A stretch of 7,435 nt of DNA from Deltaproteobacteria bacterium. GTDB lineage: Bacteria; Desulfobacterota; DSM-4660; Desulfatiglandales; Desulfatiglandaceae. The stretch spans positions 1-7,435 of the forward strand of contig QMLZ01000138.1 in assembly GCA_003646995.1 (NCBI GenBank), in the 5' to 3' direction. The notes beneath the pieces were generated by a model. It worked only from the letters and a program-made list of their open reading frames with translations, had not been told where the DNA came from and made no database searches. A program made the translations under genes and the position numbers. The first letter of the stretch is position 1; each line of letters begins with the position of its first letter. This document shows, in pieces, positions 1 to 7,360 of this stretch.

Positions 1-3000
1 AACTCCTACAGTTATCTTTTGGTCAAAAGGCTCTCCTGTTCTTCCGTCATAAAGTGTCGTCTGACCCGTGACGGGAATTCCTGCAAGCTCTAGGCATTTG
101 ATGATTTCCTCCTCTTGGGCCCCGTCAAAAACAGGCGTGGCCATAGGAACGCCTTGTCGCAGTTGAAGGACCCTATCAAGCAGTTCATCATCAGACACGT
201 GCCCGAAGTACTTTTGATAGTCCTCTTTGCCGAATACCGCTCTGAGCCTGCGCCTTATCTCATTGGTGTTTCTCATGTTATCAACAAGCTCTCCAATCTG
301 CTTGCCCAGTTCTCGTGAAGCCCAGCCAAGATGGGTCTCCAAAACCTGTCCCACGTTCATTCTAGACGGTACTCCAAGAGGATTAAGAATAATATCCACA
401 GGTGTGCCATCCTCAAAATACGGCATATCTTCGACAGGAAGAATACGTGAAAGGACTCCTTTGTTCCCATGCCGCCCGGCCATTTTGTCTCCCACCGAAA
501 GCTTCCTTTTCACGGCCACATACACCTTAACCATCTTTATGACGCCGGGGGCCAGCTCATCACCTTCTCCCAGTCTGGCAATCTTCTCCTCGAAGATATT
601 CTCGATTCTCTCGATTTTTGCCTTATATTGACTTACGATGGCCTCCATCCTCTCAATGGTTTCCATTGTTGACCTGAGATCTGCATTCGCCCAGGCCTCC
701 ACAGGGCTGCTGTCCACCTCCGTCTTATTAATGGCCTTGTCCGCCCTGACCAGTAGCTCTCCCGTATCTGGATCCACAAGGTCTGTCTTCAGCTTCTTTC
801 CCACAAGCAGGTCTTTGAGCTTTTCCTTTGCACTTAGGGTAATGACGTGGATCTCATCCGCCCTGTCCTTTTCCAGCCTTTCCCTTTCCTGCGCCTCAAT
901 CTGAAGGGTTCGGGAATCTTTCTCGACCCCTCTCCGGGAGAAGACCTTGGCATCAATGACAATTCCCTCCACCCCAGGTGGTACTCTCAAAGAAGTATCC
1001 TTTACATCGCCTGCCTTATCGCCGAATATGGCCCTAAGCAGCTTCTCCTCGGGTGAAAGCTGCGTTTCCCCCTTAGGGGTGATCTTCCCTACCAGGATGT
1101 CGCCAGGCTTCACCTCTGCGCCTATTTTTATGATGCCGCTGTCATCCAGATTCTTAAGGGCCTCTTCGCCTACATTGGGTATGTCTCGTGTTATTTCTTC
1201 CCTGCCCAGCTTCGTATCCCTGGCCACCACCTCAAATTCTTCTATATGAATTGAAGTATAGATATCTTCCTTGACAACCCTCTCACTTATCAGGATTGAG
1301 TCCTCAAAGTTGTAACCACCCCAGGACATAAACGCCACCATAACATTCTGCCCCAGGGCCAATTCACCCATTTCCATGGCAGGTCCGTCTGCAATTATCT
1401 GACCCTTTTTCACGAACTCGCCTTTTTTTACAATCGGCTTTTGGTTGTAACAGGTATTCTGGTTGGAGCGTTTAAACTTGGTCAGCTTGTAGATTTCAAC
1501 CTCAGGCTCATCGGTGTCAGCGCCCCCACTTGACCTGATTACAATTCGAGAAGCATCCACATCTTCCACCACGCCGTCTCTCTTGGCAACGATGGAAACG
1601 CCAGAATCTCGGGCCACAATCTTCTCTATCCCCGTTCCGACCAAAGGGGCCCTTGCCTTTAGCAAAGGAACAGCCTGCCGCTGCATGTTGGAACCCATAA
1701 GTGCTCGGTTAGCGTCATCGTGCTCCAAAAATGGGATAAGTGAGGCTGAAACACTTACCAGCTGATCAGGTGACACGTCCATGTATTTGATCTGATCAAT
1801 ACGGGCCTTAGCAGCCTCTCCCGCTATCCTGACCGCCGCCTCTTCCCGTACAAATCTTCCCCTTTTGTCTAGAGGAGCGTTGGCCTGGGCAATGGGATCC
1901 TCGCCCTCGTCAAGGGCGGACAGGTATGCGATATTGGTTGTTGCTTTCCCGTCTTTTACCTCTCGGTAAGGTGTCTCGATGAAGCCGAACTCATTAACCC
2001 TGGCATAGGTGCTCAGGGAGACAATGAGACCAATATTAGGCCCTTCCGGCGTTTCAATCGGGCAGATGCGGCCATAGTGGGTGGGATGTACGTCACGCAC
2101 CTCAAAACCAGCACGTTCCCTGGTAAGTCCGCCGGGACCCAGTGCGCTCAACCTGCGCTTGTGGGTGATCTCTGAAAGAGGATTGGTTTGGTCCATGAAT
2201 TGAGATAGTTGGCTTGTCCCGAAAAACTCCTTCACCACTGCAGATACGGGCTTGGAGTTAATCAGGTCATGAGGCATGAGGGTCTCTACTTCCTGCAAAC
2301 TCATCCGTTCCTTTATAGCCCGCTCCATCCTCACAAGACCAATCCTATATTGATTCTCTAGAAGTTCACCAACCGCCCTCACCCTTCTGTTGCCGAGATT
2401 GTCAATATCATCACCCATGGCCTCGGACATCTTGAGGCGGATCAATTCCTTTACTGTGGCAAGTATGTCCTCCTTGCGCAATGTCCTCTGCTCTAATGGT
2501 ACGTCAAGGTTCAGGCGGTGATTAATCTTGAGCCTTCCCACCGGTGACAAGTCATAGGTATTGATGTTGAAAAACAGGTTTCTGAAAAAGTTGTTTGCAA
2601 CCTCCTGTGTGGGCGGGCTGCTGGGGCGCATTTTTCGGTAGATGTCCAGTACTGCTTCATCAGGGGTCTCTATTTTATCCAGGGTCATTGTCTCGCGGAT
2701 ACTGGGGCTGACCCCCGGCGCATCAAGAACAAGGCAGCTGATCTCTTTAATGCCCTTTGATCGGATCAGATCCACCGCCTCTTCGGTCAAGGCTGTATTT
2801 CCTTCAACAAGAACCTCCCCGGTCTCAGGATCAACTATGTCTTCTGCAAGGACTCTCCCCACAAGCTCTGAAAAATCCATGGGTATGTGGGTGATTTTTG
2901 CCCCTTCTAAGATTCGGTGCAGCCTCTTCGTGTATTTATCCCCGGCTTTGGCCAGTATTTTACCGTCCTTAGGATTTATTATCTTCTTGCTCAGTTTTTT

Positions 3001-3762
3001 CTGGTAGAGGTTGTCTATGTTCGCCTCTCGCAAGCAAACATCCTTCTCTAACTTGATAGTTTCCGAGCGGTAAAACTCTGACAAAATTTCTTTGGTGGTA
3101 TATCCCAAGGCCTTGAGCAGAACTGTGACAGGGAACTTCCGTCTCCTATCGATCCGCACGTACAAGATGTCTTTGGGATCAAACTCAAAATCAAGCCACG
3201 AGCCCCTCAGAGGGATGATCCTTGCAGAGTACAGCAATTTTCCGCTTGAATGAGTCTTCCCTTTGTCATGATCAAAAAACACACCTGGAGACCGGTGTAA
3301 TTGGCTCACAACCACCCGTTCAGTACCATTGATGATGAAGGTGCCCCTTTCAGTCATCATTGGGAGGGTGCCGAAATAGATCTCTTGCTCTTTTATGTCT
3401 CTGATACTCTTAGTCCCATCGGTGCTATCCGTATCAAAGACCAGCAATCTTACCGTCAATCTCAGGGGTGCCTCATAGGTCATGCCCTTATTAAGGCAGT
3501 CCTCTTCATCATATTTCACATCTTCAAAGGTGTACTTCACAAATTCTAGGCAAGAGGTTCCACTGAAGTCTTCTATTGGGAACACGCTTTTGAACGCCCC
3601 TTGCAATCCCACCTCTTCCCTTTGCTCTGGTGGGACGTCCTTTTGCAAGAACCTCTCGTAGGAATGTTTTTGTACTGCTATCAGGTTTGGGATATCGATG
3701 ATCTTTTTGATCTTCCCAAAATTTCGCCTGATCGTCTTGCTGACACCGTCTGCACTAGACAT
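1..3762 (-). CDS. rpoB: DNA-directed RNA polymerase subunit beta (3' end cut by window edge)
   Basis: Beta subunit of the core RNA polymerase; it forms one side of the active-site cleft and the rifampicin pocket. I translated the whole frame from ATG at 3762 and found 1254 codons with no stop or frameshift. By comparison with E. coli RpoB (1342 residues) roughly 110 C-terminal residues lie beyond the left edge. Visible landmarks: the rifampicin region from about residue 515 ([20 protein letters not shown]), NFEDS with E820/D821 near the active site, and [12 protein letters not shown] with the conserved lysines K1093 and K1101. Two insertions typical of proteobacterial-type beta are present, SI1 (about 232-360) and SI2 (about 945-1065). 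The start is supported by AAGGAG at 3768-3773, 5 nt upstream. It follows rplL by 141 nt; rpoC is expected next but is outside the window. Identity is certain. Confidence 0.99.
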   Translation of the reverse strand, partial: MSSADGVSKTIRRNFGKIKKIIDIPNLIAVQKHSYERFLQKDVPPEQREEVGLQGAFKSVFPIEDFSGTSCLEFVKYTFEDVKYDEEDCLNKGMTYEAPLRLTVRLLVFDTDSTDGTKSIRDIKEQEIYFGTLPMMTERGTFIINGTERVVVSQLHRSPGVFFDHDKGKTHSSGKLLYSARIIPLRGSWLDFEFDPKDILYVRIDRRRKFPVTVLLKALGYTTKEILSEFYRSETIKLEKDVCLREANIDNLYQKKLSKKIINPKDGKILAKAGDKYTKRLHRILEGAKITHIPMDFSELVGRVLAEDIVDPETGEVLVEGNTALTEEAVDLIRSKGIKEISCLVLDAPGVSPSIRETMTLDKIETPDEAVLDIYRKMRPSSPPTQEVANNFFRNLFFNINTYDLSPVGRLKINHRLNLDVPLEQRTLRKEDILATVKELIRLKMSEAMGDDIDNLGNRRVRAVGELLENQYRIGLVRMERAIKERMSLQEVETLMPHDLINSKPVSAVVKEFFGTSQLSQFMDQTNPLSEITHKRRLSALGPGGLTRERAGFEVRDVHPTHYGRICPIETPEGPNIGLIVSLSTYARVNEFGFIETPYREVKDGKATTNIAYLSALDEGEDPIAQANAPLDKRGRFVREEAAVRIAGEAAKARIDQIKYMDVSPDQLVSVSASLIPFLEHDDANRALMGSNMQRQAVPLLKARAPLVGTGIEKIVARDSGVSIVAKRDGVVEDVDASRIVIRSSGGADTDEPEVEIYKLTKFKRSNQNTCYNQKPIVKKGEFVKKGQIIADGPAMEMGELALGQNVMVAFMSWGGYNFEDSILISERVVKEDIYTSIHIEEFEVVARDTKLGREEITRDIPNVGEEALKNLDDSGIIKIGAEVKPGDILVGKITPKGETQLSPEEKLLRAIFGDKAGDVKDTSLRVPPGVEGIVIDAKVFSRRGVEKDSRTLQIEAQERERLEKDRADEIHVITLSAKEKLKDLLVGKKLKTDLVDPDTGELLVRADKAINKTEVDSSPVEAWANADLRSTMETIERMEAIVSQYKAKIERIENIFEEKIARLGEGDELAPGVIKMVKVYVAVKRKLSVGDKMAGRHGNKGVLSRILPVEDMPYFEDGTPVDIILNPLGVPSRMNVGQVLETHLGWASRELGKQIGELVDNMRNTNEIRRRLRAVFGKEDYQKYFGHVSDDELLDRVLQLRQGVPMATPVFDGAQEEEIIKCLELAGIPVTGQTTLYDGRTGEPFDQKITVGV

Positions 3763-3767
3763 TGTCA

Positions 3768-3773
3768 CTCCTT
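3768..3773 (-). promoter_or_regulatory. Shine-Dalgarno of rpoB
   Basis: AAGGAG on the minus strand with a 5-nt spacer to the ATG at 3762. It sets the rpoB start and lies just downstream of the second intergenic hairpin (3795-3824), so that hairpin does not cover it. Confidence 0.85.
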
Positions 3774-3794
3774 GGTTAATGTTTTGTCTTTTTC

Positions 3795-3824
3795 CCGAGC
3801 CTTGCTGTTAAGGGCAAGCCTCGG
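3795..3824 (-). other. Hairpin in the rplL-rpoB intergenic region (rpoB-proximal)
   Basis: In the transcript, CCGAG-G-CTTGC pairs with GCAAG-G-CTCGG around an 8-nt loop: ten base pairs with one G-G mismatch. The sequence after it is A-rich (GGAAAAAGAC), with no U-run, so it is not an intrinsic terminator in the direction of rpoB. In E. coli the rplL-rpoB spacer holds an attenuator and an RNase III processing site. By analogy this could be a processing or stability element, but that role is inference. Confidence 0.55.
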
Positions 3825-3859
3825 TCGTTCCCAAAAACCAGCCAAGCCGAATGGCAGGA

Positions 3860-3888
3860 GGGGCAGGGGCCTTTCATAGCCCTGCCCC
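3860..3888 (-). other. GC-rich hairpin just after rplL, possible attenuator or 3' end stabiliser
   Basis: The transcript can form a perfect 9-bp stem, GGGGCAGGG with CCCTGCCCC, closing an 11-nt loop. It begins 15 nt after the rplL stop codon. The downstream arm is followed by TCCTGCCATTC, which has no U-run, so a classical Rho-independent terminator is not supported. The position fits a partial attenuator, pause site or 3' stabiliser that would lower rpoB expression relative to rplJL, as known for this junction in E. coli. The structure is seen in the sequence; the role is inferred. Confidence 0.55.
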
Positions 3889-3903
3889 GACGTCCAGCTG
3901 AAC

Positions 3904-4287
3904 CTACTTCACTTCAACAGTGGCCCCTGCCTCTTCAAGTTGAGCCTTGATCTGCTCGGCCTCTTCCTTTGGAACACCTTCCTTCACTGGCGCAGGGGCT
4001 CCATCTACGAGCGCTTTTGCCTCTTTTAGCCCAAGCCCGGTAATGGTCCGCACTGCCTTGATAACCTGGATCTTCTTATCCCCTGCAGCCGCCAAGATCA
4101 CATCAAATTCGGTTTTCTCGGGGGCAGCCTCCTGGGCCTGCTCAGCCGGGCCGGCTGCTGCCACCGCCACCGGAGCAGCTGCTGTCACACCAAATTTATC
4201 CTCCAACTCCTTTACAAACTCTGAAAGTTCTAACACCGTCATATTGGATATGAATTCAATCACGTCCTCTTTTGTAATATCCGCCAT
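3904..4287 (-). CDS. rplL: 50S ribosomal protein L7/L12
   Basis: Multicopy protein of the ribosomal stalk; dimers sit on L10 and recruit and activate translational GTPases (IF2, EF-Tu, EF-G, RF3). The 127-residue product has the family layout: an N-terminal helical dimerisation domain (about 1-33, [12 protein letters not shown] onward), a flexible Ala/Pro/Val-rich hinge (about 34-56), and a globular C-terminal domain (about 58-127) with the conserved [16 protein letters not shown] stretch and the usual ending GATVEVK. The frame can be extended six codons upstream to a TTG at 4305, but that codon overlaps the GGAGG ribosome-binding site at 4299-4303, so ATG 4287 is chosen; it also gives the usual MADI-type start. 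It lies 36 nt after rplJ and is surely cotranscribed with it. Confidence 0.98.
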   Translation of the reverse strand: MADITKEDVIEFISNMTVLELSEFVKELEDKFGVTAAAPVAVAAAGPAEQAQEAAPEKTEFDVILAAAGDKKIQVIKAVRTITGLGLKEAKALVDGAPAPVKEGVPKEEAEQIKAQLEEAGATVEVK

Positions 4288-4298
4288 TGCTATCTTGA

Positions 4299-4303
4299 CC
4301 TCC
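4299..4303 (-). promoter_or_regulatory. Shine-Dalgarno deciding the rplL start
   Basis: GGAGG with an 11-nt spacer to ATG 4287. The alternative TTG at 4305 overlaps this motif and so cannot use it, which rules out the six-residue longer form. The spacer is somewhat longer than the 5-9 nt typical of the neighbouring genes. Confidence 0.75.
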
Positions 4304-4323
4304 AATCAGTTTATTTCTGGTGA

Positions 4324-4848
4324 TTATGCTCCCTCCGCCTTTTTTTGCTCAATAGCCTTCAACGCATAGAGCAACTGAAGCATTATGCCGTTAAGAACCC
4401 TGACAAATGAAGTGGGAACTGCTTGCATCACAGACAAAGTCTGGGCCAATAGCACCTCTCTGCTGGGCAGTTCAGCAAGTCTTTTGATCGCATCAAGATC
4501 CATCAGTTTGCCGGAAATCTGCCCTGCCTTTATCTCCAGTTGCTCGTTTTCCTTGGCAAATTCCACTAGGGCCTTTGCAGGTGCCACCGGATCATCGTAG
4601 CTCAGTGCCACGGCTGAAGGCCCCTTCATATACTCCTGGAGTTTGGCCGTATCAGTGGACTGGGCAGCAAGTTTAAGCAGCCTGTTCTTGACCACTTGAA
4701 ACTCCGCCCCTGCCTTTCTCAGCTCCTTTCTCAAGTTGTTAATTGCCTCCACATTGAGGCCCTTATAATCAACCAAGAAAGTGGCTTTGGCCTTTTCAAG
4801 GCGGCCCTTCATGTCTTCGACAAATCGGACTTTTTCGGCTCTTTCCAT
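4324..4848 (-). CDS. rplJ: 50S ribosomal protein L10
   Basis: Base of the ribosomal stalk; it binds 23S rRNA next to L11 and carries the L7/L12 dimers, and in complex with L12 it represses its own mRNA. The product has 174 residues, normal for the family. Visible motifs: YKGL (28-31) and KNRLLKLA (54-61) in the rRNA-binding domain, GPSAVA (76-81), and a C-terminal helix (about 139-170, with VLNGIMLQLLYALKAIEQKK) that holds L12 dimers. The start at ATG 4848 has GGAGG at 4854-4858 with a 5-nt spacer. The frame continues upstream to ATGs at 4878 and 4872, but these lie inside a hairpin (4865-4884) and lack a good Shine-Dalgarno. A 290-nt leader precedes it and contains the L10 operator. Confidence 0.98.
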   Translation of the reverse strand: MERAEKVRFVEDMKGRLEKAKATFLVDYKGLNVEAINNLRKELRKAGAEFQVVKNRLLKLAAQSTDTAKLQEYMKGPSAVALSYDDPVAPAKALVEFAKENEQLEIKAGQISGKLMDLDAIKRLAELPSREVLLAQTLSVMQAVPTSFVRVLNGIMLQLLYALKAIEQKKAEGA

Positions 4849-4851
4849 ATT

Positions 4852-4893
4852 CACCTCCTCTCCTTTTGACATTTTCATGTCAAAGCAGAGGTG
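4852..4893 (-). promoter_or_regulatory. Possible Shine-Dalgarno-sequestering hairpin of rplJ
   Basis: In the transcript, CACCTCT (4893-4887) is complementary to GGAGGTG (4858-4852, one G-U pair), which is the rplJ Shine-Dalgarno. Nested between them is a perfect 8-bp hairpin, TTTGACAT / ATGTCAAA, closed by a GAAA tetraloop (4884-4865). Together they form one long arm with an asymmetric internal loop (2 nt on one side, 6 nt on the other) that would hide the ribosome-binding site. An alternative 4-bp pairing of AGGT with ACCT just upstream would free it. The pairing is seen in the sequence; regulation by L10-L12 through it is inference. Confidence 0.5.
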
Positions 4894-4969
4894 CTTACCT
4901 AAAACAGAGAAGTCTCGAAAGAATCATGGGTGGTGCAAACCGCGCCCCGTGGAAAACACATCTGAATCG

Positions 4970-5065
4970 CTTCTCGGTCTCGGTAGGCTCATCAATTTAA
5001 GCCCGGGAGCATCAGAGATTGACACCATCAAGATTGCTCCCTAAGCACCTACTGTCTTTGACCCT
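4970..5065 (-). ncRNA. Ribosomal protein L10 leader (autoregulatory mRNA element)
   Basis: Cis-acting RNA bound by the L10-(L12)n complex to repress rplJL translation. The segment AAAGACAGTAGGTGC, followed later by GAGCCTACCGAGAC, resembles the conserved L10 leader sequence of bacteria. An outer stem GTAGG (5052-5048) / CCTAC (4987-4983) encloses a 7-bp stem GGGAGCA (5041-5035) / TGCTCCC (5011-5005). This is capped by a small TTGA/TCAA hairpin and followed by a CTTAAAT-containing single-stranded stretch near the junction. It is in the expected place, upstream of rplJ. The boundaries are approximate; a covariance-model search with the Rfam L10_leader family would settle them. Confidence 0.75.
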
Positions 5066-5138
5066 ATTCCAATCTTCTTTAAACAGTCAGAAAATATATT
5101 CTCCTGAACTAACCCCTCTTACCTCTATTATCATGCGG

Positions 5139-5852
5139 TCATGAGGCCTGAGCCAAAAGATCTTTAACATAGCTGGGGTCAACCTTTATCCCAGGTCCCA
5201 TGGTTGTGGAAAGGGCTATACTTCGTAGATAGGTACCTTTGCTCGCCGCAGGTTTAAGGCGCAATATAGTATCCATAAAGGCTGCTATGTTCTCCAACAT
5301 CTTTTGCACGCCAAAGGATACCTTGCCCATAGGAGCGTGCACTATTCCGGCCTTCTCAACCTTGAAATCAATCTTCCCTGCCTTGATCTCATTTACAGCC
5401 TTGGCAACATCAAATGTCACGGTCCCTAGCTTGGCGTTGGGCATCATTCCTCTGGGGCCTAGGATCCTTCCCAGCTTTCCCACAGAGCTCATCATATCTG
5501 GTGTGGCAATGGCCTTGTCGAACTCCAGCCACCCCTTCTGCACTTTCTCCACCAGATCATCCGAGCCCACGTAATCCGCGCCCGCCTCCAAGGCCTCCTT
5601 TTCCTTTTCACCCTTTGCAAAGACCGCAACCCTCACTGTTTTACCCACCCCATTGGGCAGAACCACTGTGCCTCTTACCATCTGGTCTGCATGCCGGGGG
5701 TCAACTCCAAGCCTCACAGCTAGATCTACCGTCTCATCAAAACTGGCATATGCGCAGTCCAAGGCCAACTGCACTGCTTCCTCAAAACTGTACCTCTTCG
5801 TCCTGTCCACTTTTTGGATGCTGTTTCTGTATTTCTTGCCCCGTTTGGCCAT
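5139..5852 (-). CDS. rplA: 50S ribosomal protein L1
   Basis: Protein of the mobile L1 stalk of the large subunit; it binds 23S rRNA helices 76-78, takes part in release of E-site tRNA, and in many bacteria represses its own L11-L1 mRNA. The product has 237 residues, close to the usual 230-235. Landmarks: MAKRGKKY at the start, [18 protein letters not shown] (61-78), and the L1 signature with [19 protein letters not shown] (128-146), followed by [17 protein letters not shown] (164-180). In the signature, PNAK replaces the more usual PNPK, a small variation. The ATG at 5852 is preceded by GAGGG (5861-5865) with an 8-nt spacer. It lies 26 nt after rplK; no separate promoter is seen. Confidence 0.98.
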   Translation of the reverse strand: MAKRGKKYRNSIQKVDRTKRYSFEEAVQLALDCAYASFDETVDLAVRLGVDPRHADQMVRGTVVLPNGVGKTVRVAVFAKGEKEKEALEAGADYVGSDDLVEKVQKGWLEFDKAIATPDMMSSVGKLGRILGPRGMMPNAKLGTVTFDVAKAVNEIKAGKIDFKVEKAGIVHAPMGKVSFGVQKMLENIAAFMDTILRLKPAASKGTYLRSIALSTTMGPGIKVDPSYVKDLLAQAS

Positions 5853-5878
5853 CTCGAAGTCCCTCTTCTCGTCTTTGA

Positions 5879-6304
5879 TTAGTCTACTACCGTTATGCCC
5901 ATGCTGCGCGCCGTTCCCTCGATAATCCTCATGGCGCTTTCCAGGTCATTGGCATTGAGATCCTCAAATTTCAGTTTTGCGATCTCTTCAATTTGTTTTT
6001 TGGTGACTTCTCCCACCTTCTGGCGATTAGGTTCGCTGGAGCCCTTGGCGATTTTTGCCGCTTGCTTCAGCAGAACCGATGCCGGTGGTGTTTTGGTTAC
6101 AAATGAAAAAGACCTATCAGCATAAACAGTGATAACTACCGGGATAATAGTGCCCATCTGGTCCTGGGTCTTGGCATTAAACGCTTTGCAAAATTCTGCA
6201 ATATTAACACCATATTGTCCCAATGCAGGACCTATAGGGGGAGAAGGGTTTGCCTGCCCCCCTTTCACTTGAAGTTTTATGGATCCAATAACCTTTTTTG
6301 CCAT
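5879..6304 (-). CDS. rplK: 50S ribosomal protein L11
   Basis: L11 binds the GTPase-associated centre of 23S rRNA together with the L10-L12 stalk, is needed for activation of RelA, and forms part of the thiostrepton site. The product has 141 residues, matching the family. The N-terminal domain shows the proline-rich [17 protein letters not shown] (19-35), where thiostrepton-resistance changes map; Y31 replaces the Q of E. coli. The C-terminal RNA-binding domain includes the typical [13 protein letters not shown] (127-139). Two start codons are in tandem, GTG 6307 and ATG 6304; ATG is preferred because GAGGG (6310-6314) then has a 5-nt spacer rather than 2. It begins 12 nt after the nusG stop, so translational coupling is likely. 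Confidence 0.98.
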   Translation of the reverse strand: MAKKVIGSIKLQVKGGQANPSPPIGPALGQYGVNIAEFCKAFNAKTQDQMGTIIPVVITVYADRSFSFVTKTPPASVLLKQAAKIAKGSSEPNRQKVGEVTKKQIEEIAKLKFEDLNANDLESAMRIIEGTARSMGITVVD

Positions 6305-6309
6305 CACAA

Positions 6310-6314
6310 CCCTC
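6310..6314 (-). promoter_or_regulatory. Shine-Dalgarno deciding the rplK start
   Basis: GAGGG lies in the 12-nt gap between the nusG stop codon and rplK. The spacer is 5 nt to ATG 6304 but only 2 nt to the in-frame GTG at 6307, so the ATG is the likely start. Confidence 0.7.
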
Positions 6315-6316
6315 TT

Positions 6317-6847
6317 TTAGATCTTGTTTACCTGAATGAAGTCCAACTCTACCGGTGTAGATCTGCCGAATATAGTTATCAGCACTCGCAGTTTCTCTTT
6401 GTCAGGCTTTACCTCTTCCACCACTCCTTGGAAATTGCTGAAGGGCCCGTCAATCACCCTCACTTCGTCACCTTCTTCGAACTGGTACTTAGGCTTTGGC
6501 TTTGTAAAGCCTTCTTCCATCTGTTTGATTATCTTTTCGGCTTCTTCGTCCGGTATAGGGGTCGGCTTGACCCCACCGCCTACGAATCCAGTGACCTTGG
6601 CCGTATCTTTCACCGTGTGCCAGGTTTCATCGTTCAATTCCATCTGCACCAGGATGTAGCCGGGATAAAATTTGCGCGAAGAGGTCTTCTTTTGCCCTTT
6701 CTTTAGCTCAACCACTTGCTCGGTTGGCACCAAAATTTGGCCAAAGAACTTCTCCTGTCCGAGAGCCTTTATTCTCTCCTCCAGGCTTTTCTTTACCTTA
6801 TGTTCAAATCCTGAATAAGTGTGAACAATGTACCATTTAAGCGCCAC
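6317..6847 (-). CDS. nusG: Transcription termination/antitermination factor NusG
   Basis: NusG binds RNA polymerase through its N-terminal NGN domain and, through its C-terminal KOW domain, contacts either Rho or ribosomal protein S10, coupling transcription to translation. The product has 176 residues, normal for the family. The NGN domain runs from KWYIVHTYSGFE (4-15) to about 112 and includes RKFYPGYILVQMEL (58-71). The KOW domain starts at EEGDEVRVIDGPFSNFQG (124-141) and ends with FGRSTPVELDFIQV (160-173). The start is GTG 6847, seven nt after GAGG (6855-6858); the in-frame TTG at 6853 is only 1 nt from that motif. It lies 66 nt after secE, the usual pairing. Confidence 0.98.
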   Translation of the reverse strand: MALKWYIVHTYSGFEHKVKKSLEERIKALGQEKFFGQILVPTEQVVELKKGQKKTSSRKFYPGYILVQMELNDETWHTVKDTAKVTGFVGGGVKPTPIPDEEAEKIIKQMEEGFTKPKPKYQFEEGDEVRVIDGPFSNFQGVVEEVKPDKEKLRVLITIFGRSTPVELDFIQVNKI

Positions 6848-6854
6848 GGCCAAA

Positions 6855-6858
6855 CCTC
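6855..6858 (-). promoter_or_regulatory. Shine-Dalgarno deciding the nusG start
   Basis: GAGG is 7 nt upstream of GTG 6847 and 1 nt upstream of the in-frame TTG 6853. The GTG is therefore the likely start, giving the common beginning M-A-L-K-W-Y-I-V. Confidence 0.7.
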
Positions 6859-6913
6859 ATGTTAAAGACAGTTGGATAAGACAAAACCCTTCACGGCCTG
6901 CCGGCCAGAGTAC

Positions 6914-7306
6914 TCATCCCACAATATTTTTTATTACTTTAATAAGCCCAAAATCTACAATTCCCAGAAACAACGCCACGACAAGCACAAGAAGAATGAC
7001 CACTACTGTAGAAGCCAGCAACTCTCTCCTGTTAGGCCATTTCACTTTCTTCAATTCGGTCCTGGACTCCCGCAGGAATTGGATACTCTTGGAGACGTAA
7101 TAGCCAATTCCCTTACCTTGCTTCCCTTTATCCGCCTTTTTTTCATAGGCCCTTTTGGGGGCGTTGTTTGCGGGTTTACTCGCTGTCACAGATTTTTCGG
7201 CCTTTGTGCCAGCACTGACCTTTTTTTGTCCTCTTTCTGCCGCTTGCGTAGCAGTGTTTTTCTTGGACCTCCTCCGCTTCTTCGCTTTCTGGTTCGGCTT
7301 TTTCAT
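6914..7306 (-). CDS. secE: Preprotein translocase subunit SecE
   Basis: Essential inner-membrane subunit of the SecYEG translocon that clamps SecY. The product has 130 residues. The conserved part is C-terminal: an amphipathic helix with FLRESRTELKKVKWPNRREL (78-97), which contains the SecE signature, then one membrane segment (about 99-118, rich in V, L and I) and a short tail. Residues 1-67 are an unusual Lys/Arg/Ala-rich, low-complexity extension without hydrophobic segments, so this is a single-span SecE with a basic, probably cytoplasmic tail, unlike the three-span E. coli form. The start at ATG 7306 has only a weak AGGA-type Shine-Dalgarno. The frame remains open upstream into the tRNA gene, which is not coding. 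Its place between tRNA-Trp and nusG confirms identity. Confidence 0.95.
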   Translation of the reverse strand: MKKPNQKAKKRRRSKKNTATQAAERGQKKVSAGTKAEKSVTASKPANNAPKRAYEKKADKGKQGKGIGYYVSKSIQFLRESRTELKKVKWPNRRELLASTVVVILLVLVVALFLGIVDFGLIKVIKNIVG

Positions 7307-7360
7307 TAGTCCTACCCGATATATCCTGAACGCCCGCCAACCAATCAAACGGACATAAAA

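Larger units (their letters stand above)
4849..5138 (-). promoter_or_regulatory. 290-nt untranslated leader between rplA and rplJ
   Basis: The longest non-coding stretch in the window. From the rplA side it holds about 75 nt of A/T-rich sequence with no convincing promoter (TATATT near 5095 lacks a good -35), then the L10 leader (about 5065-4970), then about 75 nt of linker, and finally the Shine-Dalgarno-sequestering fold (4893-4852). In the linker, GAGAAG (4975-4970) can pair over long range with CTTCTC (4912-4907), which could connect the L10 site to the ribosome-binding-site fold. No likely peptide gene was found; a 15-codon frame beginning just after rplA has no ribosome-binding site. 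Confidence 0.7.

Noticed and set aside
115..1765. Several plus-strand open frames of 67-134 codons opposite rpoB
   Set aside because: They are antisense to an uninterrupted, highly conserved rpoB frame, are Ser/Leu/Pro-rich as expected for shadows, and resemble no known family.
3947..4369. 140-codon plus-strand frame opposite rplL and the end of rplJ
   Set aside because: Ala/Ser/Thr-rich composition mirrors the Ala-rich L12 hinge on the other strand; no ribosome-binding site seen; shadow frame.
5068..5130. Possible promoter for rplJ (TATATT near 5095) and a 15-codon frame just after rplA
   Set aside because: No acceptable -35 box at 16-18 nt, and the small frame has no Shine-Dalgarno.
5414..5878. 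154-codon plus-strand frame opposite rplA
   Set aside because: Pro/Ser-rich, overlaps conserved L1 entirely; shadow frame.
6305..6330. L1 operator upstream of rplK, as in E. coli
   Set aside because: Only 12 nt separate nusG and rplK, and I could not see a mimic of the rRNA L1 site there; absence is not proven.
6890..6915. GGCC-GGCA-GGCC inverted repeat between secE and nusG
   Set aside because: Only a 4-bp stem and no U-run; not a credible terminator.
7312..7348. Possible promoter before secE (TTGATT or TTGGTT with TATATC)
   Set aside because: The spacers are 19 or 15 nt and both hexamers are imperfect; too weak to call.
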